NCBI RefSeq assembly: GCF_011074885.1
Contig: NC_054688.1
Coordinates: forward strand, 620,001 to 684,000
Direction: 5' to 3'
Origin: Brettanomyces bruxellensis
Taxonomy: Eukaryota; Ascomycota; Pichiomycetes; Pichiales; Pichiaceae
Length of the DNA: 64,000 bases
Position 1 is the first letter of the stretch; every line of letters begins with the position of its first letter. A model generated the notes under the pieces. That model was not told the DNA's origin, did no database searches, and worked only from the letters and a program-made list of their open reading frames with translations. Shown piece after piece: positions 31,882 through 39,988 of this stretch. The position numbers were made by a program, and so were the translations under genes.

Positions 31882-34800
31882 ATGTTGGGTGTATCTAGAC
31901 TCGGTAAAGATATTCAGACTTCAGTTAAGAAGGCATGCTCTTCGACTGAAACTGCCCCGAAGAGAAAGCATGTCAGAGCATGTATCGTCTATACTTGGGA
32001 TAGGAAGTCTTCAAGAGCTTTTTGGGACTCAATTAAGATGTTACCCATACAGGAAAATGAAATTCAAATTTTCAAAGCCTTGATTACTATCCATAAAGTT
32101 TGTCAAGAGGGACATCCCTCATGTTTGGCAGGTGCATACAGAAATATTCCGTGGATAGAGTCGCTTGGCCGATACAGATCACCAGATGGTCAATCAAGGT
32201 ATGAGAGACTTATTCATGAATATTCTTCATATTTAGTACAGAAATCCCGCTTTCACCATGATCATCGTGGCTTTAATGGGACATTTGAGTATAAGGAATA
32301 CATATCATTAATTGCTGTCAGTGATCCAAATGAAGGCTACCAGAACATTATTGATTTGGAGGATCTTCAGGATTCGTTGGATAATTTAGGACGACTTGTT
32401 CTTGCCTCTGCATCGCAGAACAGAGGTAATGAATGCATGACAAGTGCATTGGTTCCTCTTGTTGCTGAATCATACGGGATTTATAAATTCCAAATTTCAA
32501 TGCTCAGAGCGATGTATAGTAGTTCGAGTTCTCCTGAAGCATTGGAACCTTTGAAGGAGAGATTTGATGAGCAGCATCATAGATTGTATGATTTCTACGC
32601 CGATTGCTCAAGTATCAGATACTTGACAAGTCTGATAACAATTCCAAAATTACCCGTTGAACCTCCAAACTTGTTGGTTGGGGATGATGACAATGCATCA
32701 GGCGTTGACTCTCAAGGTGTGAAAGAAATGCCGAGCGTCAGTACTAGTCCTAGCATTGATAGCAGTTCAGACAGCAGACTGGCTGGTCGTAGCGGAAGCG
32801 TTGCTGTGCAACAAACTGGTGCTGTGGCAAATGCTTTTGACATACGCCAGAAGAAGTATGAACAGCAGCAAAGTGAGTTTGCTCGTCAGCAGGAGGAGAG
32901 AAATCTTGCTCAACAACGTCAGCAGCAGCAACAACAACAATATTGGCAGCAGCAGCAGCAGCTAGCCCAGCAACAGCAGGAAGCAGCGCAAAAGCAGTTG
33001 ATGTTAGATCAAGCCCAAAGTCAGGCCCAAGGAAAGGTTGCCGAATTGGAAAGGGATTTGTTAGCTCTCAGAGGACAACATGATGAGGACCAATTAATGT
33101 TACAAAGCTATGATCAAAAGGTTCAGTCATTAGAAAATGAATTGAATAACACAACAAATTCGGCACAGCAGCAGATTGCTTCAAAGGACGAGCAGTTACA
33201 GAGTTTAAATGAGCAAATCGTCTATTGGAGAAAAAAATACGAGTCATTGGCAAAATTGTATACACAGCTTCGAACGGAACATTTGAACTTGCTGTCTAAA
33301 TTCAAGAAAGTTCAACAAAAGGCTTCATCAGCGCAAGAGGCTGTTGAGAGAAGAGAGCGACTCGAAAAGGATATGAAGGCAAAGAATGTCGAGCTTGCAG
33401 ATCTTATTAAGGAACGTGATCGTGCGAGGTTACAGTTAGAGAGAGTGAAAGGAAGTCAAAAGGATTCTTTGGAGAAATTACAACTAGAAAAGGGTGATTT
33501 GGAAGATAAATTAAGGAGGAGACAACAAGATGCTCAAAAACAGCTTGAAGATATGCAAGAGAAGTTTGCTTCGCAGCTGAAATTGACTGCAAAATCCAAT
33601 TCAAAGGTGTTGGATCTTGAGGATAAACTCAGGGAAAAGGAAATGGAGTTGGAAGCTATGCAACAAACAATGGATGAAACTGTCAATGATCTCGCGGAGC
33701 AGCAGAAATCAAAAGATTTAAAATTGAAGGAGACTCACTCGAGGTTGCTTTCACTTGTGGATGCAATCCTCAAATCTGGAGTGAAGAGAATACAGGATTC
33801 AGTTTTTATGCTAGATTCGCCAATGGAAGCGGGAAACGGTAATGCCTCACCATCTTACATTTCCACTTTGATTGAAAAATGCTCGAATTCTGCAACAGAA
33901 TTTTCTAATAGCTTTAATGCATATCTTATTGATGGACCAAAGGGGGATGTTGTTAATGTTATTGATACAATTACAGGTTTTGCAACATCTGTCAGTGATA
34001 TTTTGATGTCCACAAAAGGTCTAACTAGATTGACTGAGTCTGGTGATTTTCAAGATGACCTTATTGATACGGCAAGAGATGTCGCAGAGATGGCCCAAGT
34101 ATTTTTGGAGTCATTGATCAGTAGCAATCGACAGGGAAATACAATTGAATCCCAAACAGACATGGTCATCAATGGAAATGTAGATCTACAAGAGATTTTA
34201 CAGACGTTACTCCAGTTGGTGGAGTCGTTGGTTGCCCCAGGATCGCAAGTGAATCTTGAAAGATTAAGTAAAGGGCAACAGGAGTTGGAAGAGGTTGTTG
34301 ATAAAGAAATGGAAAATGCTTCTGCAACTATAGATGCAGCTTCCCGCCGTTTGAAGGAATTGCTAAAGGCAAATGTTTCTGGTCCTAGCGTTGAAACAAT
34401 TGATGTTCAAGTTAATAACTCTATTTTAGGTTCTGCCTTGGCAATTATCGATGCCGTCAAACTTCTCATCAATGCATCTATTTCATCGCAAGAGGAAATT
34501 GTTAACAAGGGAAGAGGTTCGCATTCTAGAAGCTCTTTCTACAAGAAGAATAACAGATGGACCGAGGGTTTGATCTCAGCTGCCAAAGCTATTGCGTATA
34601 GCTCAAATGTTTTGATCCAAATTGCTGATGGTACCTTGCAGGGAAATAATTCAAATGAAGAGTTGATTGTAGCCTCGCGGGAAGTCGCTGCCTCGACTGC
34701 ACAACTTGTAGCAGCAGCAAGAGTGAAATCCGATTTAATGTCAAAGACAGAAAGCAACTTGGAAGGAGCCTCGAAGAAGGTCAACGCAGCCTGTAGAAAG

Positions 34801-35022
34801 TTGGTGGCAAAAGTAAACGAATTGATCACTAGCAAAAATGTTATGGATGATGTTGACTACTCTAAAATGAATGTCCATGAAAACAAGACAGCAGAAATGG
34901 AGCAACAAGTGGAGATCTTAAAGCTTGAGAAAGCATTGGACGTTGCTAGAAAGAGATTGGGAGAAATTAGAAAATTCTCCTACAAGGATGATCAGTATGT
35001 TATTGATGGATCAAGTAGTTAG
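31882..35022 (+). CDS. SLA2: Endocytic clathrin/actin adaptor (Hip1R family)
   Basis: 1046 aa from the ATG at 31882 (yeast Sla2 is 968). Sla2 links clathrin-coated endocytic sites to actin. Domains in order: N-terminal ANTH lipid-binding domain (about 1-275; CSSTETAPKRKHVRACIVYTWD, then HHRGFNGTFEY), a Gln-rich linker with short poly-Gln (about 335-380), a long coiled coil (about 380-640), and a C-terminal I/LWEQ (THATCH) actin-binding domain (about 790-1040; RWTEGLISAAKAIA, VAASTAQLVAAARVK, EQQVEILKLEKAL). SLA2 is the classical neighbour of the MAT locus in budding yeasts and here ends 101 bp from the MATa1 stop, tail to tail. Confidence 0.98.
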   Translation: MLGVSRLGKDIQTSVKKACSSTETAPKRKHVRACIVYTWDRKSSRAFWDSIKMLPIQENEIQIFKALITIHKVCQEGHPSCLAGAYRNIPWIESLGRYRSPDGQSRYERLIHEYSSYLVQKSRFHHDHRGFNGTFEYKEYISLIAVSDPNEGYQNIIDLEDLQDSLDNLGRLVLASASQNRGNECMTSALVPLVAESYGIYKFQISMLRAMYSSSSSPEALEPLKERFDEQHHRLYDFYADCSSIRYLTSLITIPKLPVEPPNLLVGDDDNASGVDSQGVKEMPSVSTSPSIDSSSDSRLAGRSGSVAVQQTGAVANAFDIRQKKYEQQQSEFARQQEERNLAQQRQQQQQQQYWQQQQQLAQQQQEAAQKQLMLDQAQSQAQGKVAELERDLLALRGQHDEDQLMLQSYDQKVQSLENELNNTTNSAQQQIASKDEQLQSLNEQIVYWRKKYESLAKLYTQLRTEHLNLLSKFKKVQQKASSAQEAVERRERLEKDMKAKNVELADLIKERDRARLQLERVKGSQKDSLEKLQLEKGDLEDKLRRRQQDAQKQLEDMQEKFASQLKLTAKSNSKVLDLEDKLREKEMELEAMQQTMDETVNDLAEQQKSKDLKLKETHSRLLSLVDAILKSGVKRIQDSVFMLDSPMEAGNGNASPSYISTLIEKCSNSATEFSNSFNAYLIDGPKGDVVNVIDTITGFATSVSDILMSTKGLTRLTESGDFQDDLIDTARDVAEMAQVFLESLISSNRQGNTIESQTDMVINGNVDLQEILQTLLQLVESLVAPGSQVNLERLSKGQQELEEVVDKEMENASATIDAASRRLKELLKANVSGPSVETIDVQVNNSILGSALAIIDAVKLLINASISSQEEIVNKGRGSHSRSSFYKKNNRWTEGLISAAKAIAYSSNVLIQIADGTLQGNNSNEELIVASREVAASTAQLVAAARVKSDLMSKTESNLEGASKKVNAACRKLVAKVNELITSKNVMDDVDYSKMNVHENKTAEMEQQVEILKLEKALDVARKRLGEIRKFSYKDDQYVIDGSSS

Positions 35023-35123
35023 ATAATCCTACAGATATGCGATGACCATAATAATATACATAGCTTCTTTTCTTTCCCTTTTTTTTTTTGAAGTCGTTAT
35101 TTAGTAATAATATAAATCATGGA

Positions 35124-35810
35124 CTATTTTTTCCCTTTATACGCACACCTTGCCCTTTTATTTGTAAACCAGACGCGGACTTGTGTATCAGTGAGATTGC
35201 ATCTGTCAGCAATTAATTTCCTTTCCGAGGCATTCGGAAAGGGTTTAATTTCAAATATTTCCTCCAAAAGACGCCTCGTACTTTGTGGTAGCAGATGTCG
35301 CTTCCGAGCATGGGTTTTTGGTAACTTAGCTGCTGTATGAATGTTTTGGGGGTTAATGGTCGAAAAGCCAATTCTCTCTCGTTGTGGAGATGTTCTCTCA
35401 CCAGGAGAAGTTAAAAAAGATGAGAAATAGATACCATCATACGAAAATTTGTCGCTATCGTTATGAGAGTATGTAAAAATTGATTTGTCATCCTTCGATA
35501 AGTACTTGTGTGTCTGACAGTATTGGAAGAGCATTCTTTTATACGTGTTAAAAAGTGCCCTGAAATCCCGCTCCTGGCATTGATTGCGTTTCAAAACCCC
35601 AATCTCAAGATTCAACGAATCCTGAAAATCTTGTATAATATTGTGTAAAATTTCTGGTACGTCCGTTTGTGTAGCTTTAATTAAATTGAATAAATTGTAG
35701 GTGTCCGGCAATGTATTTGACGGCACGTTATCAAGGGATGTCGTCTTGTATTTCTCCGTCAACCCGCAAATTGAAAGTAATGGGGACAACAGCTCTTCAG
35801 GCAACACCAT
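35124..35810 (-). CDS. MATA1: Mating-type homeodomain protein a1
   Basis: 228 aa, ATG at 35808-35810, one uninterrupted frame. The C-terminal ~60 residues are a homeodomain: PQSTRRLLEEIFEIKPFPN, then helix 3 TDTQVRVWFTNKRARCAYK, with the WFxNKR recognition core. It is closest in style to a1 rather than alpha2, which would carry the three-residue TALE extension. In yeasts a1 pairs with alpha2 to repress haploid genes in the diploid. The N-terminal ~165 residues are longer than in S. cerevisiae a1 (126 aa in total) and show no domain I know. It is divergent from MATa2 and convergent with SLA2. Whether small in-frame introns are removed, as in S. cerevisiae a1, cannot be decided here. Confidence 0.92.
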   Translation of the reverse strand: MVLPEELLSPLLSICGLTEKYKTTSLDNVPSNTLPDTYNLFNLIKATQTDVPEILHNIIQDFQDSLNLEIGVLKRNQCQERDFRALFNTYKRMLFQYCQTHKYLSKDDKSIFTYSHNDSDKFSYDGIYFSSFLTSPGERTSPQRERIGFSTINPQNIHTAAKLPKTHARKRHLLPQSTRRLLEEIFEIKPFPNASERKLIADRCNLTDTQVRVWFTNKRARCAYKGKK

Positions 35811-36140
35811 ATCTACTCAATAGCATTAGAAGTAATTACTTCAACTCGTGAATGAAAGTGACTGCTCCTGCTTTCTTATATATAAGCGTTTTTAGAATAA
35901 ATATGTCCCGTGAAAGTGCGTCTTAAATATTGAGCAGAATGAAACAAAATATAACGAAATATATTTTTTAGCGACATCACTTGAACGTTAATCGTGATTG
36001 TTTCACATTTTAGGGCTGTGCAATTTTGTATATACCCACGTACGAAAGAGTCGATAAAACTTTCCCGAGCATTTGAAATACCTAAAAGTTCTTCACTTAT
36101 GTCCTTTTTGTTTACTCTTACCTCTTAAGAGCGTACAACC
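35811..36140. promoter_or_regulatory. Bidirectional MATa1-MATa2 promoter
   Basis: 330 bp between the two ATGs. A palindromic TTATATATAA (35876-35885) lies 66 bp upstream of the a1 ATG and is a candidate TATA. A perfect 14-bp palindrome GAAGTAATTACTTC (35829-35842) lies between it and the a1 start and contains TAATTA, a homeodomain core. A second TATA-like sequence, GTATATA, lies near 36028-36034 and could serve a2. Confidence 0.6.
35829..35842. promoter_or_regulatory. Perfect palindrome with homeodomain core in the a1 leader
   Basis: GAAGTAATTACTTC is its own reverse complement. It sits 18 bp before the a1 ATG and downstream of the TATA candidate, so protein binding there could block transcription. 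The TAATTA core suggests a homeodomain dimer. Which protein binds is inference only. Confidence 0.35.
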
Positions 36141-36820
36141 ATGTATTCCTTTGTTCTCCCTAAAAAAAAAGCATTAGTTAAAGATGGGGGAACTTTGAGG
36201 GACAGTAAACACCATGTGGTAAAGGATATTGAATTTGCCGACGTCGTCAAAACAAATGATAAGTCAAAATTTCAGGAAATAAAGCAGCCAAAAGTTAGAA
36301 AGTTGCTTCGAAAGCCCAGAAATAAATTCATGCTATGCAAAAATTTAATCAATAAACTTATATATCAAGAGTCTACAATAAAAGAGTTGTATTGTGTCTC
36401 AAGAATTGCATCACAAGTAAGTAAACTGATTTTGGGTGTTACTTCTCTATTACTACTAACAAAACATATATATATATATATATATAGGTATGGGGTAAGC
36501 GAAGCGGTGGATTCGACAGATATTTAACCTACCTAGCAATGTTAGAAGAGGAGCACTATTTATGGATTTATAATTATACTGTGAGCCAGAATATTCTTAG
36601 TGTTGTTCCGAATCCCGTAACTAGAGTACGGAAGATTTCATCAGATCTTGAATCAGAATCATCAAAAAAGCGTCATTGTGTATTTAAGAATTATGCTGGA
36701 ATGATAAAAGGCGGAAAGGGCGTATCGGGTTTAAAAAAGATCAAAGAAAGTATGGCAGTAAGTACTTTAACTGCAGATTACAACCCCACAAGAATTGAGG
36801 ATGTTTATCTAGCAGGATAA
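36141..36820 (+). CDS. MATA2: Mating-type HMG-box protein a2 (two exons)
   Basis: Exon 1 is 36141-36416 (92 codons), exon 2 is 36488-36820; the joined product is 202 aa. The HMG box spans the intron: exon 1 ends RKPRNKFMLCKNLI...SRIASQ and exon 2 starts VWGKRSGGFDRYLTYLAML. RPRNxF, the central VWG and the EEEHYLWIYNY end are the HMG landmarks, and the last exon-1 codon joins in phase. In non-Saccharomyces yeasts MATa2 activates a-specific genes. It is transcribed divergently from MATa1, the usual arrangement. Introns in MATa2 are known in other yeasts. The C-terminal ~75 residues have no recognised domain. Confidence 0.9.
36417..36487 (+). other. MATa2 intron
   Basis: 71-bp intron with donor GTAAGT at 36417, branch point TACTAAC (about 36455-36461), a TA-repeat, and acceptor TATAG ending at 36487. 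Removing it restores a continuous HMG box, while reading through runs into unrelated residues and a stop. Confidence 0.9.
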
Positions 36821-37468
36821 GTAATACATGTTATAATTTTAGGTAATAGCCCTTAATAGTATTACTTATTATGTAAATTTGTCAAAATGCTAATGGTATA
36901 TTAATTGTTGTACAAGGATGATTATCATGCCGTACAGTTCTTTCCATATCTGTTTGTTGAAAAGTTTATATTTTGACTTCGATAATAAAAATGGATTCGT
37001 CGACAGTAGCGTCCGTATAAAAATCACCTGCCCTGTTCATGCAAAGAAAGTCACAGGTTGAGCCAATTGCATTCGGTTAAAGTTGATACAATTCGAATAT
37101 AGATAGTATTTAAAATACGAAAAAGAAAATGTAGTTGAGCACACAGAGAGAAGAATGTATAATAGGTACAATAAAAATAACTTTTTTATGGAAAGACCAT
37201 GATTGCTTTAGAATCGTGCTGTTTTGACGTATTACAAATATGCTCACCGATATGTTATTCAAACACGTCCATGTGTTTAGTAAATAAACAAGCTATAAAA
37301 GTGGTAAATAAAAGAAAAAATATATATATTCAGGTAATTATAGTTAATTAAAGGATATAGAATTCTCATACACATTGGGTTACTACTGTAGCTGGCATTC
37401 ACCAAAATAACAGATATATTTCCTTTAATATCTGAACCTATTCTTATATAGCGATGAACTGGAATAAT
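36821..37468. other. Spacer between MATa2 and the region B LTR tract
   Basis: 648 bp, no ORF of interest. A stretch at about 36990-37050 resembles the 5' part of repeat U (GTCGACAGTAGCGTCCGTATA). Confidence 0.45.
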
Positions 37469-38080
37469 TGTTGGGCATATGAGAATATTACCCAGTATTA
37501 GGCAATCTATTATTATATGTCATTAGATTTATTTGTTTTGAGATCTGAACTTATTCCAAAATAACGAAGATTTAGAATCATATCTAATAGAGACAATCCT
37601 GGATAAAATGCACTAACTGTGTATGTTAGGGAATCAGCAGAAAAATAATTATGGGCGATCATAATTCTGTTTCTGAGAATTAAATCTTTTTTTTTATATT
37701 ATGTATGATTACCTCACTTTATTCTCCTTTTCATTTTTACTTTACTTTATCTCTTTTTATATAACTTATTTCTTCTACGAAGGGACGAGACCCGATGGCC
37801 TATTTTGCAATACAACTAGTTCGACTCCACTTTGATGGTAACAGAGTAAAGGAAGTAAATTTATTCTTTTATGTGATGACACATATACAATTGTTAGAAT
37901 GTTAAAGGCATTAACATTATCACACATACCACTTGGTACATTTATATCCACCCACTTAGGTAACCGACCTTACAATTGTCTGAATCTCCCCGACTGCTAG
38001 GTTCTTATTAGTTCTATTAAAGAAGGAGTTTGATAGCTAAAGCCCGAGAGTAACTCATAAGGTCTCTCTTAACTCCGACA
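37469..38080 (+). repeat. Z-family LTR, region B copy
   Basis: 612 bp, TGTTGGGCATATGAG...AACTCCGACA, homologous over its full length and inverted relative to 11921-12534. No target duplication is present (ATAAT left, GTCTC right). The Y sequence that should follow (CATAGAGAGCTATGAG) appears at 38399 only after an inserted inverted X fragment, so this Z sat at the same Y site as in region A before rearrangement. Confidence 0.85.
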
Positions 38081-38394
38081 GTCTCTTAGAAGGGACGACG
38101 ACTTTATTGTGTAATTTGCAATACATATTCATATAAGGAAATCCATCTTGAAGTGATCCTTCAGCTGAAACCAAGAGTAACCTTCGGGTTCTCGCTGGAT
38201 TACAAACGTGTTCGTAAGGACCCTGTTTTGTTATGGGAGTCATTCTATGCAACAGAAGTCTTTTCTATATCCGAACTATATGGCCAATCTCGTTCATAAC
38301 CTTGGGCATCTGCGCGTTCGGTAGTGCTACGGCACAGAGATATGTGAGCAATTAAGCAGATACAAATGTCACACGGGATTTATATACTCTGACA
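38081..38394 (-). repeat. Truncated inverted X LTR
   Basis: 314 bp that match the first 314 bp of the X copy at 38476 in reverse complement, with few differences. The break point at GTCTCTTAGAAGGG lies close to the site where a W LTR had inserted into the region A copy of X. Confidence 0.85.
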
Positions 38395-38475
38395 GTTTCA
38401 TAGAGAGCTATGAGACAAGAGATATGAAAGGATACGAGAAGCATCAGATAACAATCTTATTAATCTATTATATAT
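38395..38475 (+). repeat. Middle fragment of Y LTR
   Basis: About 80 bp (TTCATAGAGAGCTATGAG ... CTTATTAATCTATTATAT) matching the part of Y between the Z and X insertion sites. It is the spacer between the two inverted X arms. Confidence 0.75.
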
Positions 38476-39034
38476 TGTCAGAGTATATAAATCCCGTGTG
38501 ACATTTGTATCTGCTTAATTGCTCACATATCTCTGTGCCGTAGCACTACCGAGCGCGCAGATGCCCAAGGTTATGAACGAGATTGGTCATATAGTTCGGA
38601 TATAGAAAAGACTTCTGTTGCATAGAATGACTCCCATAACAAAACAGGGTCCTTACGAACACGTTTGTAATCCAGCGAGAACCCGAAGGTTACTCTTGGT
38701 TTCAGCTGAAGGATCACTTCAAGATGGATTTCCTTATATGAATATGTATTGCAAATTACACAATAAAGTCGTCGTCCCCTCTAAGAGACACATAGTATAT
38801 AAGGAAAAAGTAGTACATACATATAAGAGATATTTTTCCGCAGAAGTGGAATAGGTCATTCTCAGCCGAAAGTAGATTAGGGAGAAATTTGTTTCACAGG
38901 AAAAATTTCCCCGCGAATTATTTCTTATATCTGTCTGAACATTAATTTGATCCACATATTATAAATCAAATATCAGTTGAACCTTTATGCGTTATTAACA
39001 TATAAAACATTATTATAACTCATAGGTTCCGACA
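38476..39034 (+). repeat. X-family solo LTR, intact, nested in Y
   Basis: 559 bp, TGTCAGAG...TTCCGACA, flanked by TATAT on both sides (38471-38475 and 39035-39039). The empty site is visible in the complete Y at about 39700 (CTATTATATCTTTAGACGG). The left 314 bp form an inverted repeat with 38081-38394. Confidence 0.92.
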
Positions 39035-39129
39035 TATATCTTTAGACGGATTTGGTAATCATCTAAAGAATCCTTATACTTCAGGTTATTAAAAATATTA
39101 TTTTGTTACCTTCAGTCCGACCATTTACA
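39035..39129 (+). repeat. 3' fragment of Y LTR after X
   Basis: Matches the end of the full Y copy (CTTTAGACGG ... CCATTTACA). Same junction as at 13714-13812. Confidence 0.8.
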
Positions 39130-39413
39130 AGGTCTGTAAGGGGTCAAACCAAGCGCATATTGGTTTAAAGCCAGATAAAATATTAATGAATTCATTTACC
39201 TGATTAGGTAACACGGAAAGATATAAATAGTTTCCGAAATAATTTATGAGAAGCGCGAATAAGAAATAAAGCGTACTGAAAGAATAGTGACCCGAAGGAC
39301 AATAAGAAAGAGCTACATCGGAATAAGCTGACTAATATTCGTGTGGCGACTGCATATGCAAAACAACAGGTTTTTGCATGATCGCGGGTTATGCTGAATT
39401 CACATAATGTGAT
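39130..39413. other. Unassigned spacer between two Y copies
   Basis: 284 bp that I could not match to another repeat. The beginning (GGGGTCAAACC) resembles a reversed tRNA T arm but does not fold into a tRNA. Confidence 0.35.
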
Positions 39414-39795
39414 GTTCCCAAACAGGATGGATTCCTCTTTGGCATATAATTTGTTATTGTATGAAATTGGAAGAGAAATGGAAGAAGTGTCATTCTCCAT
39501 TTAATATAAATATGCGCCCTTGCCCTCCTTTGATACAGAGGCAAGGTTAGATTATGATTTAGTTATTTTTCTAGAAAGGGAGATTGAAAAGATAAGTGAT
39601 TAGATAGAATAATGAAAAAATATAATAGTTCATAGAGAGCTATGAGATAAGAGATATGAAAGGATACGAAAAGTATCAGATAACAATCTTATTAATCTAT
39701 TATATCTTTAGACGGATTTGGTAATCATCTAAAGAATCCTTATACTTCAGGTTATTAAAAATAATATTTTGTTACCTTCAGTCTGACCATTTACA
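39414..39795 (+). repeat. Y-family LTR, complete, 12 bp upstream of tRNA-Thr
   Basis: 382 bp, TGTTCCCAAACAGG...CCATTTACA, free of insertions. It carries the intact sites where Z (near 39636) and X (near 39700) have inserted in the other copies. It ends 12 bp before the tRNA-Thr gene. No target duplication is seen. Confidence 0.82.
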
Positions 39796-39807
39796 AGGTC
39801 ACTGTTA

Positions 39808-39880
39808 GCCCTTATGGCCAAGTTGGTAAGGCATCACACTAGTAATGTGGGGATCCTCAGTTCAAATCTGAGTGAGGGCA
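39808..39880 (+). tRNA. tRNA-Thr (AGT)
   Basis: 73 nt with acceptor stem GCCCTTA/TGAGGGC, D arm GGCCAAGTTGGTAAGGC, anticodon loop CTAGTAA giving AGT, and T arm with TTCAAAT. It is followed by TTATTTTTTT as terminator. Very close to the S. cerevisiae tRNA-Thr(AGU) sequence. Confidence 0.96.
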
Positions 39881-39988
39881 TTATTTTTTTAAGTTCGGTA
39901 AACTTACTAAGTAACTAGAACTAGTATTTGTTACAGTTTATTTTTTATTCTATTTTATGCAGGTGCAAACCTATCGTACCCCAACCTT

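Noticed and set aside
38055..38955. Short mirror-image ORFs in the X repeats
   Set aside because: They lie within LTR X in both orientations, recur with every copy and end at the repeat junctions, so they are by-products of the LTR sequence.
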